From: Mycobacterium sp. 852014-52450_SCH5900713
Lineage (GTDB): Bacteria; Actinomycetota; Actinomycetes; Mycobacteriales; Mycobacteriaceae
Direction: 5' to 3'
DNA length: 64,000 nt
Assembly: GCF_001667075.1 (NCBI RefSeq)
Contig: NZ_LZIL01000047.1
Span: forward strand, 1 to 64,000
The position numbers and the translations under genes are program-made. The first letter of the stretch is position 1, and each line of letters starts with the position of its first letter. Shown here in pieces: positions 53,485 through 64,000 of this stretch. The notes beneath the pieces are model-generated. The model searched no databases and had not been told where the DNA came from. It saw only the letters and a list, made by a program, of their open reading frames with translations.

Positions 53485-53526
53485 GTCCGATGTCCTCTCG
53501 CTGGCCGACTGGCCGACACATAATAC

Positions 53527-53547
53527 TAATGAAAATCGTTTCCATTA
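53527..53547. promoter_or_regulatory. Zur (FurB)-like box
   Basis: The site starts TAATG and ends CATTA, with AAA and TTT half-sites around a TCG centre; 16 of 21 positions match its own reverse complement. It fits the mycobacterial Zur motif (TGAAAATCnTTTTCA-like). It is 43 bases upstream of znuA and 61 bases upstream of the divergent lacI-type gene. Confidence 0.7.
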
Positions 53548-53607
53548 CAAAGTGACGAGTGGAAGCCGCTTAGGCGCGGGTGGGGATTCGCTGTAGCGTC
53601 ACCGACT

Positions 53608-54687
53608 GTGAGCCCCGCACCGCGCCGGCGTGCGACTCTGGCGTCGTTGGCGGACGAATTGAAGGTTTCGCGCACCACGATCTCGAACGCCTTCAACCGG
53701 CCGGATCAGCTCTCCTCCGACCTGCGTGAGCGCGTGCTGGCGACGGCCAGGCGGCTGGGCTACCCGGGCCCCGATCCGGTGGCGCGCTCGCTGCGCACCC
53801 GCAAGGCCGGTGCGGTCGGGCTGGTGATGGCTGAACCGCTGACCTATTTCTTCAGTGACCCGGCGGCACGGGACTTCGTCGCAGGGGTCGCCCAGTCCTG
53901 CGAAGAGCTGGGGCAGGGACTGTTGCTGGTGGCCGTCGGGCCCGGCCGCAGCATCCAGGACGGGACGGGCGCGGTGCTCGGCGCCGGTGTGGACGGCTTC
54001 GTGGTGTATTCGGTTTGCGAAGAGGACCCGTACCTGCAGGTCGTCTTGCAGCGCCGGTTGCCGGTCGTGGTCGTCGACCAGCCGAAGGGGCTCGCCGGTG
54101 TGTCCCGGGTGGGCATCGACGACCGGGCGGCGATGCGCGAGCTGGCGGACTACGTGCTCGGGCTCGGGCATCGCGAGATCGGGCTGCTGACAATGCGGCT
54201 GGGCCGGGACCGCCGGCAGGGGCTGGTGGACGCGGACCGGTTGCGGTCGCCGGCCTTCGACGTGCAGCGCGAACGCATCATCGGCGTGTGGGAGGCGATG
54301 ACGGCCGCCGGCGTCGACCCCGATGCGCTGACCGTGGTGGAGAGCTACGAGCACCTGCCGGATTCCGGTGGAGCCGCCGCCAAGGCGGCGCTGGAGGCCA
54401 ACCCGCGGATCACCGCGCTGATGTGTACGGCCGACATCTTGGCCCTGTCCGCCATGGATTACCTTCGCGCACATGGCATTTACGTGCCCGGGCAGATGAC
54501 CGTCACCGGCTTCGACGGCGTGCCCGACGCGGTCGGCCGTGGGCTGACCACCGTGTCTCAGCCCAGCCTGCAGAAGGGCCGCCGGGCCGGTGAGCTACTG
54601 CTGAATCCGCCGCGGTCGGGCCTGCCGGTCGCGGAGGTCCTGGCTACCGAGCTGATCCGCGGCCGAACCGCCGGTCCGCCGGCCTAG
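53608..54687 (+). CDS. LacI-family transcriptional regulator (Rv3575c homologue)
   Basis: A 359-residue repressor, the length of Rv3575c. The N-terminal LacI helix-turn-helix is ATLASLADELKVSRTTISNAFNRP, with the hinge RSLRTRK. A periplasmic-binding-protein-like sensor domain follows (GLVMAEPLTYFF, VTGFDGVPDAVGRGLTTVSQP). The GTG at 53608 is eight bases after TAGCGT (53594-53599), again a leaderless layout. The effector is unknown. In M. tuberculosis lppH and this gene are adjacent; here the zinc transporter lies between. Confidence 0.9.
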   Translation: MSPAPRRRATLASLADELKVSRTTISNAFNRPDQLSSDLRERVLATARRLGYPGPDPVARSLRTRKAGAVGLVMAEPLTYFFSDPAARDFVAGVAQSCEELGQGLLLVAVGPGRSIQDGTGAVLGAGVDGFVVYSVCEEDPYLQVVLQRRLPVVVVDQPKGLAGVSRVGIDDRAAMRELADYVLGLGHREIGLLTMRLGRDRRQGLVDADRLRSPAFDVQRERIIGVWEAMTAAGVDPDALTVVESYEHLPDSGGAAAKAALEANPRITALMCTADILALSAMDYLRAHGIYVPGQMTVTGFDGVPDAVGRGLTTVSQPSLQKGRRAGELLLNPPRSGLPVAEVLATELIRGRTAGPPA

Positions 54688-54756
54688 CTGTCGCGCGAGG
54701 CATGGCTGATGGCGGCGACCCGCCGCGCCCGGCGACGCCGCGCTTGCGATCGCCGC

Positions 54757-55362
54757 CTAGCCGCCGTTCTGGTCCCCGATCAACAACCGCACGGCCAGAT
54801 CCAGCCGCTTGCTGACGTCGGTGGCGGAGGCGCGCCGGGTGAGCCAGGCGAGCAGATTGGACAGCCAGACGTCGGAGATCACCCGGGCGATGTGGTACTG
54901 GTCTTCGGTCGGTTCGCCCTCGGCCATCGCCCGGGCGAACATGGAGTCGATGAGCTTCTCAACCTGGTCGACCTCGCTGGCCGCGGAGGCGTCGGCGAAG
55001 ACGTAGGCCCGCGTCATGGCTTCGGTGAGCAGGGGATTGCGCTGCATCGCACGGTTGAGCTTGCCGACCATGAAGTTGAGCCGCTGAAACGGCGTGCCCC
55101 CGGTAACCGACGAGCGGTCGGTCTTGGCGTCGATGCGGCTGAATTCCCGGCCCAGCGCCGACACCAGCAGGTGCACCTTCGACGGGAAATATCGGTACAG
55201 CGTCCCCACCGCCACGTCGGCGCGGTCCGCGACTGCGCGCATCTGGACCGCCTCGTAGCCGCCCTTGGAGGCGATGGCCATGGTGGCGTCCAGGATCCGC
55301 TTGCGGCGTTCCCGCTGTGCCTCCGAGCCGAGTTCGGACTCCGCCAATACCGCCACGTTCAT
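54757..55362 (-). CDS. kstR: KstR, repressor of cholesterol catabolism
   Basis: A TetR-family regulator that represses a large set of cholesterol genes and is released by a steroid CoA intermediate. The 201 residues contain the HTH (YEAVQMRAVADRADVAVGTLYRYF) and the C-terminal ligand domain (NRAMQRNPLLTEAMTRAYVFAD), closely like Rv3574 as I recall it. I chose the ATG at 55362 by family length; ATGs at 55428 and 55566 would extend it. A KstR box lies upstream in the region shared with fadE34. Confidence 0.96.
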   Translation of the reverse strand: MNVAVLAESELGSEAQRERRKRILDATMAIASKGGYEAVQMRAVADRADVAVGTLYRYFPSKVHLLVSALGREFSRIDAKTDRSSVTGGTPFQRLNFMVGKLNRAMQRNPLLTEAMTRAYVFADASAASEVDQVEKLIDSMFARAMAEGEPTEDQYHIARVISDVWLSNLLAWLTRRASATDVSKRLDLAVRLLIGDQNGG

Positions 55363-55569
55363 GACCTCGCGCGGTTGCGAGTCAGAAGCGCGGCTCGCGT
55401 TGGCCCTCGAGTTGGCACCGGCTGGCATATGACGGGTTGCTCCTGTTCCTGGCGGCTCGCTTGCAAACGATACGCATGCTGAGTGTGAATTTCCCACCTC
55501 CGTACCGCCGGGACAGCCGCGTGTGCTGCTGTGATGGCGTTCGACTTGACGGTCGATCGCTGGCACTAT

Positions 55570-55583
55570 TAGAACACGTTCTA
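55570..55583. promoter_or_regulatory. KstR operator between kstR and fadE34
   Basis: TAGAACACGTTCTA matches the KstR consensus TnnAACnnGTTnnA at every fixed position. It lies 208 bases before the kstR start and 111 bases before fadE34, so it can control both. Confidence 0.85.
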
Positions 55584-55693
55584 GTCTGCGACGAGGCGGG
55601 TTGCGCAGCGACCCGAGACACGCAGGAGAATCGAGAGCTAGGGGTCGTAGGCCCCAATGTCACGTCGAGTCGAAGGACGCGGAGGTCCCGAGG

Positions 55694-57817
55694 GTGGTAG
55701 CGACCGTCACAGACGAGCAGTTCGCCGCGCGTGCGCTGGTGCGCGACTGGGCCCGCAATTCGGCGGCGGGACCCGGCGGGACGACCGCGATCCGCGAGGT
55801 CGAGCAAGGCGACGCCGACGCGTGGCGCCCGGTGTTCGCCCGCCTCGCCGAGCTGGGCATTTTCGGAGTCGCGATCCCGGAGGAGCACGGCGGGGCCGGT
55901 GGCAGCGTCGAGGACCTGTGCGCGATGGTCGAGGAAGCCGCCAAGGCACTGGTGCCCGGGCCGGTGGCGACGACGGCGCTGGCAACGCTCGTCGTCTCCG
56001 ACCCCGAACTGCTGGCGCAACTGGCCGCCGGCGAACGCTTCGCCGGGCTGGCGCTGGACGGGGACGCGCAGTTCGACAGCGAAACGTCGCGGGCCTCGGG
56101 CGTGCTGCCATTGGTGTTGGGTGCCGCCGGTGGGGGCGTCCTGTTGCTGCCGGCCGGCGGGACCTGGCTGCTGGTCGACTCCGAGAGCGACGGCGTGCAG
56201 ATCGAGGCCCTGGACGCCACCGATTTCTCCCGGCCGTTGGCCCGGGTGGTACTGACGTCGGCACCGGCCACCAAGATCACCGACTCGCCACAGCGCGTCG
56301 AGGAGCTGGCGGCGACGGTGTTGGCGGCCGAGGCGGCGGGCGTGACCCGCTGGTCGCTGGACACCGCCGTCGACTACGCCAAGGTCCGCGAGCAGTTCGG
56401 CAAGCCGATCGGCAGCTTCCAGGCCGTCAAGCACTTGTGCGCGGAAATGCTGTGTCGCGCCGAGCAGGCGGAGGTGGCCGCCGCCGACGCCGCACGCGCC
56501 GCAGGGGATAGCGATGCTGACCAGCTTTCGATTGCGGCCGCTTTGGCGGCGAGCATCGGCATCGCCGCCGCGAAAGCCAATGTCAAGGACTGCATCCAGG
56601 TGCTCGGCGGCATCGGCTGCACCTGGGAACACGACGCGCACCTGTACCTGAGGCGGGCGCACGCCATCGGTAGCTTCCTCGGCGGCGCCGAGCGCTGGTT
56701 GCGCCGCGTCACCGAACTGACGCAGGGCGGTGTGCGGCGACGCCTGGGGATCGACCTCACCGACGTCGAGGGCGAGCGTGCGGAGATCGCCGCCGCCATC
56801 GCGGAAATCGCCGCGCTGCCCGAAGAGAAGCGGCAGGCGGCGCTCGCCGAGGCCGGGCTGCAGGCACCGCACTGGCCGGCGCCGCACGGGCGTGGCGCGT
56901 CGCCGGCCGAGCAGTTGCTGATCGATCAGGAGCTGGCGGCCGGTGGGGTGGTGCGGCCCGACCTCGTGATCGGCTGGTGGGCGGCCCCGACCATCCTCGA
57001 GCACGGCACGCCGGAGCAGATCGAGCGCTTCGTACCGGGCACCCTGCGCGGTGAATTCCTCTGGTGCCAACTGTTTTCCGAACCGGGAGCCGGCTCCGAC
57101 CTGGCGTCGCTGCGCACCAAGGCGGCGCGCGGGGACGGCGGCTGGCTGCTCACCGGGCAGAAGGTGTGGACGTCGGCGGCGCACAAGGCGCGGTGGGGCG
57201 TGTGCCTGGCGCGCACCGATCCGGACGCCCCGAAGCACAAGGGCATCACCTACTTCCTGGTGGACATGAAATCGCCGGGCATCGAGATCCGCCCGCTGCG
57301 CGAGATCACCGGTGACTCACTGTTCAACGAGGTCTTCCTGGACAACGTGTTCGTCCCCGACGAGATGGTGGTCGGCGCGGTGAACGACGGCTGGCGGCTG
57401 GCCCGCACCACGCTGGCCAACGAGCGGATTGCGATGGCCACCGGCACCGCACTGGGCAACCCGATGGAGGAGTTGCTCAAGGTGCTGGCGGAGCTGGATC
57501 TCGATGCCGCGCAGCAGGATCGGCTCGGCCGGTTGATCGTCATCGCCCAAACCGGCGCGCTGCTGGACCAGCGGATCGCCCAGCTCGCCGTGGGCGGGCA
57601 GGACCCGGGGGCGCAGTCCAGCGTCCGCAAACTCATCGGGGTGCGCTACCGGCAGGCGCTGGCGGAGTTCATGATGGACGTCGCCGAGGGCGGCGGCCTG
57701 GTCCGCAACCACGCGGTGTATGACTTCCTGAACACCCGCTGCCTCACCATCGCCGGCGGCACCGAGCAGATCCTGCTCACCGTGGCCGCCGAGCGACTCC
57801 TCGGCTTACCGCGCTGA
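55694..57817 (+). CDS. fadE34: FadE34, double-domain acyl-CoA dehydrogenase
   Basis: A 707-residue fusion of two acyl-CoA dehydrogenase domains (about 1-345 and 375-707), corresponding to Rv3573c. It probably dehydrogenates a side-chain or ring-derived steroid CoA ester in cholesterol breakdown. The first half ends with KANVKDCIQVLGGIGCTWEHDAHLYLRR and the second with LTIAGGTEQILLTVAAERLLGLPR, the typical terminal motifs. FAD-binding segments WCQLFSEPGAGSDLASL and GQKVWTSAAHKA lie in the second half. The GTG at 55694 matches the family N-terminus. It converges on the methyltransferase gene with 7 bases between stops. Confidence 0.93.
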   Translation: MVATVTDEQFAARALVRDWARNSAAGPGGTTAIREVEQGDADAWRPVFARLAELGIFGVAIPEEHGGAGGSVEDLCAMVEEAAKALVPGPVATTALATLVVSDPELLAQLAAGERFAGLALDGDAQFDSETSRASGVLPLVLGAAGGGVLLLPAGGTWLLVDSESDGVQIEALDATDFSRPLARVVLTSAPATKITDSPQRVEELAATVLAAEAAGVTRWSLDTAVDYAKVREQFGKPIGSFQAVKHLCAEMLCRAEQAEVAAADAARAAGDSDADQLSIAAALAASIGIAAAKANVKDCIQVLGGIGCTWEHDAHLYLRRAHAIGSFLGGAERWLRRVTELTQGGVRRRLGIDLTDVEGERAEIAAAIAEIAALPEEKRQAALAEAGLQAPHWPAPHGRGASPAEQLLIDQELAAGGVVRPDLVIGWWAAPTILEHGTPEQIERFVPGTLRGEFLWCQLFSEPGAGSDLASLRTKAARGDGGWLLTGQKVWTSAAHKARWGVCLARTDPDAPKHKGITYFLVDMKSPGIEIRPLREITGDSLFNEVFLDNVFVPDEMVVGAVNDGWRLARTTLANERIAMATGTALGNPMEELLKVLAELDLDAAQQDRLGRLIVIAQTGALLDQRIAQLAVGGQDPGAQSSVRKLIGVRYRQALAEFMMDVAEGGGLVRNHAVYDFLNTRCLTIAGGTEQILLTVAAERLLGLPR

Positions 57818-57824
57818 CTCCAGG

Positions 57825-58652
57825 TCACCCGCCTGAACCGAAGCGGTAACGCAGGCCCCGGCCCAGGCGACGAACCGGGGTGATCCGGAAGAGCGCTTGC
57901 ATCAGCCACCAATACCACGGCGAGTAGTACCGGCGGATGTCTTCGGCGTCGGCGAACCACCACTCGCAGTCGAACACCAGCCCCGGCACCGCCCGTTCCA
58001 GCTCGCGCGGATCGCCTATGCTCCAATCCAATTGCGCGCCGGAGGCTTTGACCGGAGGGTAGCGCTGCAGGAGCCAAACTCCGGCCCGGCTATAGCCGTC
58101 CAGCAGCATCTCCCCGGTTCCGAAATGCCCCACGATGCGGCGCAGCATCGCGACGCCGTCGGCGCGCCGTAGGTACGGCGTCAGCCCCTCGGCGACCACC
58201 AGAACCTCACGGTCCCCGGCGATCCCGCCGAGCAGCTGCGGGTCGGTGACCGAGGCGCCGACAACGTGCAGTCCAGCGCGCGGTTCAAACAGCTTGCGGC
58301 GCAACGCGATAACATCGGCCAGGTCGATGTCGTACCAGTCGACCGTGGCCGGCGGGTTGACGCGGTAGGCCCGCGTGTCGAACCCGCAGCCCAAATGCAA
58401 TACGACACAGGCGGGGTGATCGTCGAGGAATCGCACTACCCGCCGGTCGTAGGCCTTGGAGCGCACCGCGGAGGACTGCTGATCGCGACGGCGCATGCGC
58501 AGGGTGCCGAAGTCGTAGTCGAGGCGCCGCACGGCCCGGTCGGCTTCATCGTCGCCGAGGATGGAATCGGGCCGGCGGCTTTCCAGCGCCTTGCCGTAGA
58601 GGGTGACCAGCGCGGTCTGCTGTGTCCCCGCGAGTGTTACGCGCTCACCCAT
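57825..58652 (-). CDS. SAM-dependent methyltransferase, TcmP/LCMT-like
   Basis: A 275-residue methyltransferase with the SAM-binding motif I VLHLGCGFDTRAYR, the acidic motif DWYDIDLADV and a VVAEGLTPYL motif, as in leucine carboxyl methyltransferase-like and TcmP-like O-methyltransferases. The substrate is unknown. I do not recall a gene here between fadE34 and Rv3572 in M. tuberculosis. No KstR site is seen in front of it. Confidence 0.83.
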   Translation of the reverse strand: MGERVTLAGTQQTALVTLYGKALESRRPDSILGDDEADRAVRRLDYDFGTLRMRRRDQQSSAVRSKAYDRRVVRFLDDHPACVVLHLGCGFDTRAYRVNPPATVDWYDIDLADVIALRRKLFEPRAGLHVVGASVTDPQLLGGIAGDREVLVVAEGLTPYLRRADGVAMLRRIVGHFGTGEMLLDGYSRAGVWLLQRYPPVKASGAQLDWSIGDPRELERAVPGLVFDCEWWFADAEDIRRYYSPWYWWLMQALFRITPVRRLGRGLRYRFGSGG

Positions 58653-58742
58653 GATGTTCGCGGGGCATCCGGCGAGGTCGCCACCACGGTCGTGGATCGC
58701 ACAATTTCACAGCCATGCACGCAATCTCGGCGAGCGGCGGCT

Positions 58743-59276
58743 CTAGGAAAACGTGGTCTGGGCGCAGGTGCTGGGCGAGGTGATGTTGACCCCGGGGTAG
58801 ACCACCTGGATGTGGGTGCAGACGATGACGTTGTTGTCGGTCTTGGGCTGACCGGTCTGCCAATCGGTGGAGTCGATGCGGCCGGTCGTCTGGTACTTGT
58901 CCGGCGGGCCCTCACCGAAGTAGACGGTGGTGATCTCGTCGGACCCCATCGACTTCATCACCCGCTCGTACTGGCCGGTGGCGTGCGCGTCCAGGTAGGC
59001 CAGCCGGTTCGACGACCGGATCTCGGTGGTTTGGCGGGCCCACAGCTCGTGCGGGAAGCCGGTCACCCCGTCGGGTGTCAGCATGTCCGCGCCGGCGGTG
59101 AAGTCGCAGTGGCCGTCGGACTTGAAGCAATTCAGGATGGTGCGCGTCTCGAGCTGGTTGGGTCCGTCCAGCGGAAACAACGTGGTCGCGGTGTTGCTGG
59201 CCGCGCCGGCGACCGGGCCGGGCAGGAACGTCAGCGCCGATCCGACCACCGCAAACCCGGTTATCAGCCGCTTCAT
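58743..59276 (-). CDS. Secreted protein (Rv3572 homologue)
   Basis: A 177-residue protein with a signal peptide (KRLITGFAVVGSALTFLPGPVAGAAS, cleavage near residue 27) and a small extracellular domain with four Cys (LNCFKSDGHCDFTAGAD, VIVCTHIQVV, STCAQTTFS). I chose the ATG at 59276 because GAGAGGGG precedes it; an upstream in-frame start would destroy the signal peptide layout. Function unknown. kshB is 50 bases upstream on the same strand. Confidence 0.85.
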   Translation of the reverse strand: MKRLITGFAVVGSALTFLPGPVAGAASNTATTLFPLDGPNQLETRTILNCFKSDGHCDFTAGADMLTPDGVTGFPHELWARQTTEIRSSNRLAYLDAHATGQYERVMKSMGSDEITTVYFGEGPPDKYQTTGRIDSTDWQTGQPKTDNNVIVCTHIQVVYPGVNITSPSTCAQTTFS

Positions 59277-59326
59277 GCTGTTCCCCTCTCGGTTCGCCAA
59301 CCCTAGCCGTGAACCTAACCCCGCCA

Positions 59327-60409
59327 CTACTCGTCGTAGGTGACTTCTACCGAATCAGATTCCGGGTGAGATTGACAGGCCAGAATCAGGCCGTCGTCGA
59401 GGTCCTGCTGCTCGAGCACGTCATTGACCTCCATGCTGACGTTGCCGCTGCGCAAGGTGCACGCACACGCACCGCAATGGCCCTCGCGGCAGGAGAACGG
59501 CGCATCCAAACCTTTCGCGAGCAACACGTCGAGCAGCTTGGCGTTGCGCGGCCACGACACGGTGTGGGTTTCACCGTCCAGCTGCACCACCGCGGTGGCC
59601 GGCGGCTGGTCGCCCGGGGCGGTGTCGTCGATCTTCACCGCCGCGAACGGGTCGGAGTCCAACGACTTGAACACCTCGATATGCACTTGCGGCGCGGGCA
59701 CTTTCAGTGATTCCAGCGCTTCGCGGGCGGCATCCATGAACGGGCCGGGCCCGCAGATGTACACGGGGCGATCGGTATAGGGGGCGGCGAGCTTCGCCAG
59801 CGCGGTGACGCTCGGCATGCCCTGCAGCGATTCCAGCCAGTGCACCACCGTGAGCCGGTCGGGATATTTGGCCGACAGCTCGCGCAGCGCGTCGGCGAAG
59901 ATCACCGACTTCTCATCGCGATTGGCGTAGAGCAGCGTCACCTGGCCGCTGCCCTCGGCGAGGGCCGATTTGCAGATCGACATGATCGGGGTGATCCCGC
60001 TGCCCGCGGCCATCAACAGGAAGTCGTCGTCGAGCGTCTTCGGCACGAAATTGCCCGACGGCGCCAGCACGTGGATCCGCATGCCCACCCGCGCGTGCTC
60101 GCACAGCCAGTTCGACGCGTATCCGTCGGCGGTCCGTTTGATCGTGACGGTCAGCGCGTCGTCGGTGAACGGCGAACTGCACAGCGAGTAGCAGCGGGCC
60201 ACCGATCCGGTGCGCTCGCTGGGAACGCGCAACGTCAAGAACTGGCCCGGTGCGTAGCGCAGCCGCTCGGGCGGGATGTCGGGATCGCCCGGCTCGTCGG
60301 GCACCGCGAACACCAGCGACCGCGCGTCGTCCGTTTCGGCGACGACCTCGGCGATCTGCAGTTCAAGGACGTGGTCACCGAGCGGCTCGTCGAGATTGGC
60401 CTCGGCCAA
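59327..60409 (-). CDS. kshB: KshB, reductase of 3-ketosteroid 9-alpha-hydroxylase
   Basis: KshB passes electrons from NAD(P)H through FAD and a [2Fe-2S] cluster to the Rieske oxygenase KshA, which opens steroid ring B. The 360-residue protein has the FAD motif RCYSL (72-76), the NAD-binding segments MAAGSGITPIMS and ICGPGPFMDAA, and a C-terminal plant-type ferredoxin domain with CREGHCGACACTL and a fourth Cys in ILACQSH. It corresponds to Rv3571. KstR boxes lie just upstream. Confidence 0.96.
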   Translation of the reverse strand: MAEANLDEPLGDHVLELQIAEVVAETDDARSLVFAVPDEPGDPDIPPERLRYAPGQFLTLRVPSERTGSVARCYSLCSSPFTDDALTVTIKRTADGYASNWLCEHARVGMRIHVLAPSGNFVPKTLDDDFLLMAAGSGITPIMSICKSALAEGSGQVTLLYANRDEKSVIFADALRELSAKYPDRLTVVHWLESLQGMPSVTALAKLAAPYTDRPVYICGPGPFMDAAREALESLKVPAPQVHIEVFKSLDSDPFAAVKIDDTAPGDQPPATAVVQLDGETHTVSWPRNAKLLDVLLAKGLDAPFSCREGHCGACACTLRSGNVSMEVNDVLEQQDLDDGLILACQSHPESDSVEVTYDE

Positions 60410-60434
60410 GACCCATCCTCCCTCTCGTTACAAC

Positions 60435-60448
60435 TAGAACATGTTACA
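60435..60448. promoter_or_regulatory. KstR operator proximal to kshB
   Basis: TAGAACATGTTACA matches TnnAACnnGTTnnA fully. It is 26 bases before the kshB start. Confidence 0.8.
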
Positions 60449-60502
60449 GAAAAGCGGATTCGTATCGCTACCAGCCGCAGGAATACCCTGCTCGACACAA
60501 AT

Positions 60503-60516
60503 CGGAACGTGTTCTA
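60503..60516. promoter_or_regulatory. KstR operator proximal to hsaA
   Basis: CGGAACGTGTTCTA matches TnnAACnnGTTnnA except the first T. It is 50 bases before the hsaA start. Two boxes 54 bases apart would let KstR control both directions. Confidence 0.7.
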
Positions 60517-60565
60517 GTCTCTGGTGTAAGTCCGCTGAGTAAGTTTGGCCCAGGAGGCAAACCTA

Positions 60566-63530
<2,965 letters not shown>

Positions 63531-63532
63531 TC

Positions 63533-64000
63533 ATGTCTGCGCCGATCGATCCGCGGGCCTTCCGGCAGGTGCTGGGGCAGTTCTGCACCGGCATCACCAT
63601 CATCACCACGGTGCATGACGAGGTCCCGGTCGGCTTCGCCTGCCAGTCTTTCGCCGCGCTGTCGCTTGACCCGCCGCTGGTGTTGTTCTGCCCGACCAAG
63701 GTGTCGCGATCCTGGCAGGCCATCGAGGCCAGCGGCCGGTTCTGCGTCAACGTGCTGACCGAGAAGCAGAAGCACGTTTCCGCGCGCTTCGGCTCGAAGG
63801 AGCCCGACAAGTTCGCCGGGATCGACTGGCACGCCTCGGAACTCGGCTCGCCGGTCATCGACGGGTCGCTGGCCTACATCGACTGCACGGTGGCATCCGT
63901 GCACGACGGTGGCGACCATTTCGTCGTGTTCGGCGCGGTTCAGTCGTTGTCGGAGGCACCCAAGATCAAGCCGCGGCCGCTGCTGTTCTATCGCGGGGAG
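63533..64000 (+). CDS. hsaB: HsaB, flavin reductase of the 3-HSA monooxygenase, partial at window end
   Basis: An open frame of 156 codons runs from the ATG at 63533 to the window end; the family length is about 187, so roughly 30 residues are missing. It begins SAPIDPRAFRQVLGQFCTGI and contains FACQSFAALSLDPPLVLFCP and FCVNVLTEKQ, typical of HpaC-like NADH:flavin reductases that feed HsaA. It starts two bases after the hsaC stop, consistent with one hsaADCB transcript. Confidence 0.95.
   Translation, partial: MSAPIDPRAFRQVLGQFCTGITIITTVHDEVPVGFACQSFAALSLDPPLVLFCPTKVSRSWQAIEASGRFCVNVLTEKQKHVSARFGSKEPDKFAGIDWHASELGSPVIDGSLAYIDCTVASVHDGGDHFVVFGAVQSLSEAPKIKPRPLLFYRGE

Noticed and set aside
51716..53545. 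609-residue protein on the minus strand
   Set aside because: Only its C-terminal 274 residues are an ABC ATPase. The upstream part is a shadow of the binding-protein gene in another frame.
54757..55566. Long 269-residue KstR
   Set aside because: The extension has no similarity to known KstR and lies in the control region; 55362 gives the family length.

Overview
This is a high-GC actinobacterial chromosome segment from a non-tuberculous Mycobacterium, probably a slow grower. Most genes match the M. tuberculosis interval Rv3604c to Rv3567c in the same order, and many proteins are recognisable at or near full length (PanC/PanD, Lsr2, ClpC1, MhuD, LpqE, CarD, DisA, KstR, HsaA/C/D). These assignments come from my recall of the families and of the H37Rv gene order; no search was run. 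I saw no tRNA, rRNA, CRISPR array, insertion sequence or PE/PPE gene.

Layout. 1-5477: the tail of a proline-rich protein, a Rossmann/DUF2520 protein, pantothenate and CoA genes (panC, panD, coaX), lysS and lsr2. 5791-10468: clpC1, a YbjQ-like protein, a compact cobalamin riboswitch driving cbtB-cbtA, and a histidine phosphatase. 10493-13687: an Rv0080-like flavin protein with a near-consensus DosR box upstream, then lpqF, mhuD and an alpha/beta hydrolase. 13789-21138: a seven-gene block equivalent to Rv0081-Rv0087, namely an ArsR-type regulator and six genes for a membrane-bound, complex I-like 'formate hydrogenlyase' module. 21146-31084: mutY, canB, an Rv3587c-like protein, disA-radA, lpqE, and the carD-ispD-ispF-cysS-rlmB run.

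31090-46923 is an accessory insertion between the rlmB and arsB2 homologues, which are neighbours in M. tuberculosis. It holds a secreted glycerophosphodiesterase, an FAD monooxygenase, two large zinc-ribbon/class III cyclase/AAA ATPase proteins, a macrolide-type glycosyltransferase, a LuxR-type (LAL) regulator, a cytochrome P450, a DUF3303 protein and an alpha/beta-hydrolase-fold protein without a nucleophile. A 21-bp palindromic motif recurs upstream of both the FAD monooxygenase and the P450, in the same orientation relative to transcription. This looks like a small regulated tailoring cluster and is the best candidate for an undescribed system.

47136-54687: arsB2, an MBL-fold hydrolase, a solitary pxpA, lppH, a znuBCA-type metal ABC transporter with a Zur-like box, and a LacI-family regulator. 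54757-64000: the start of the KstR cholesterol regulon, with kstR, fadE34, a methyltransferase, an Rv3572-like secreted protein, kshB and hsaA-hsaD-hsaC-hsaB (hsaB cut by the window edge). Three KstR boxes lie in the two control regions.
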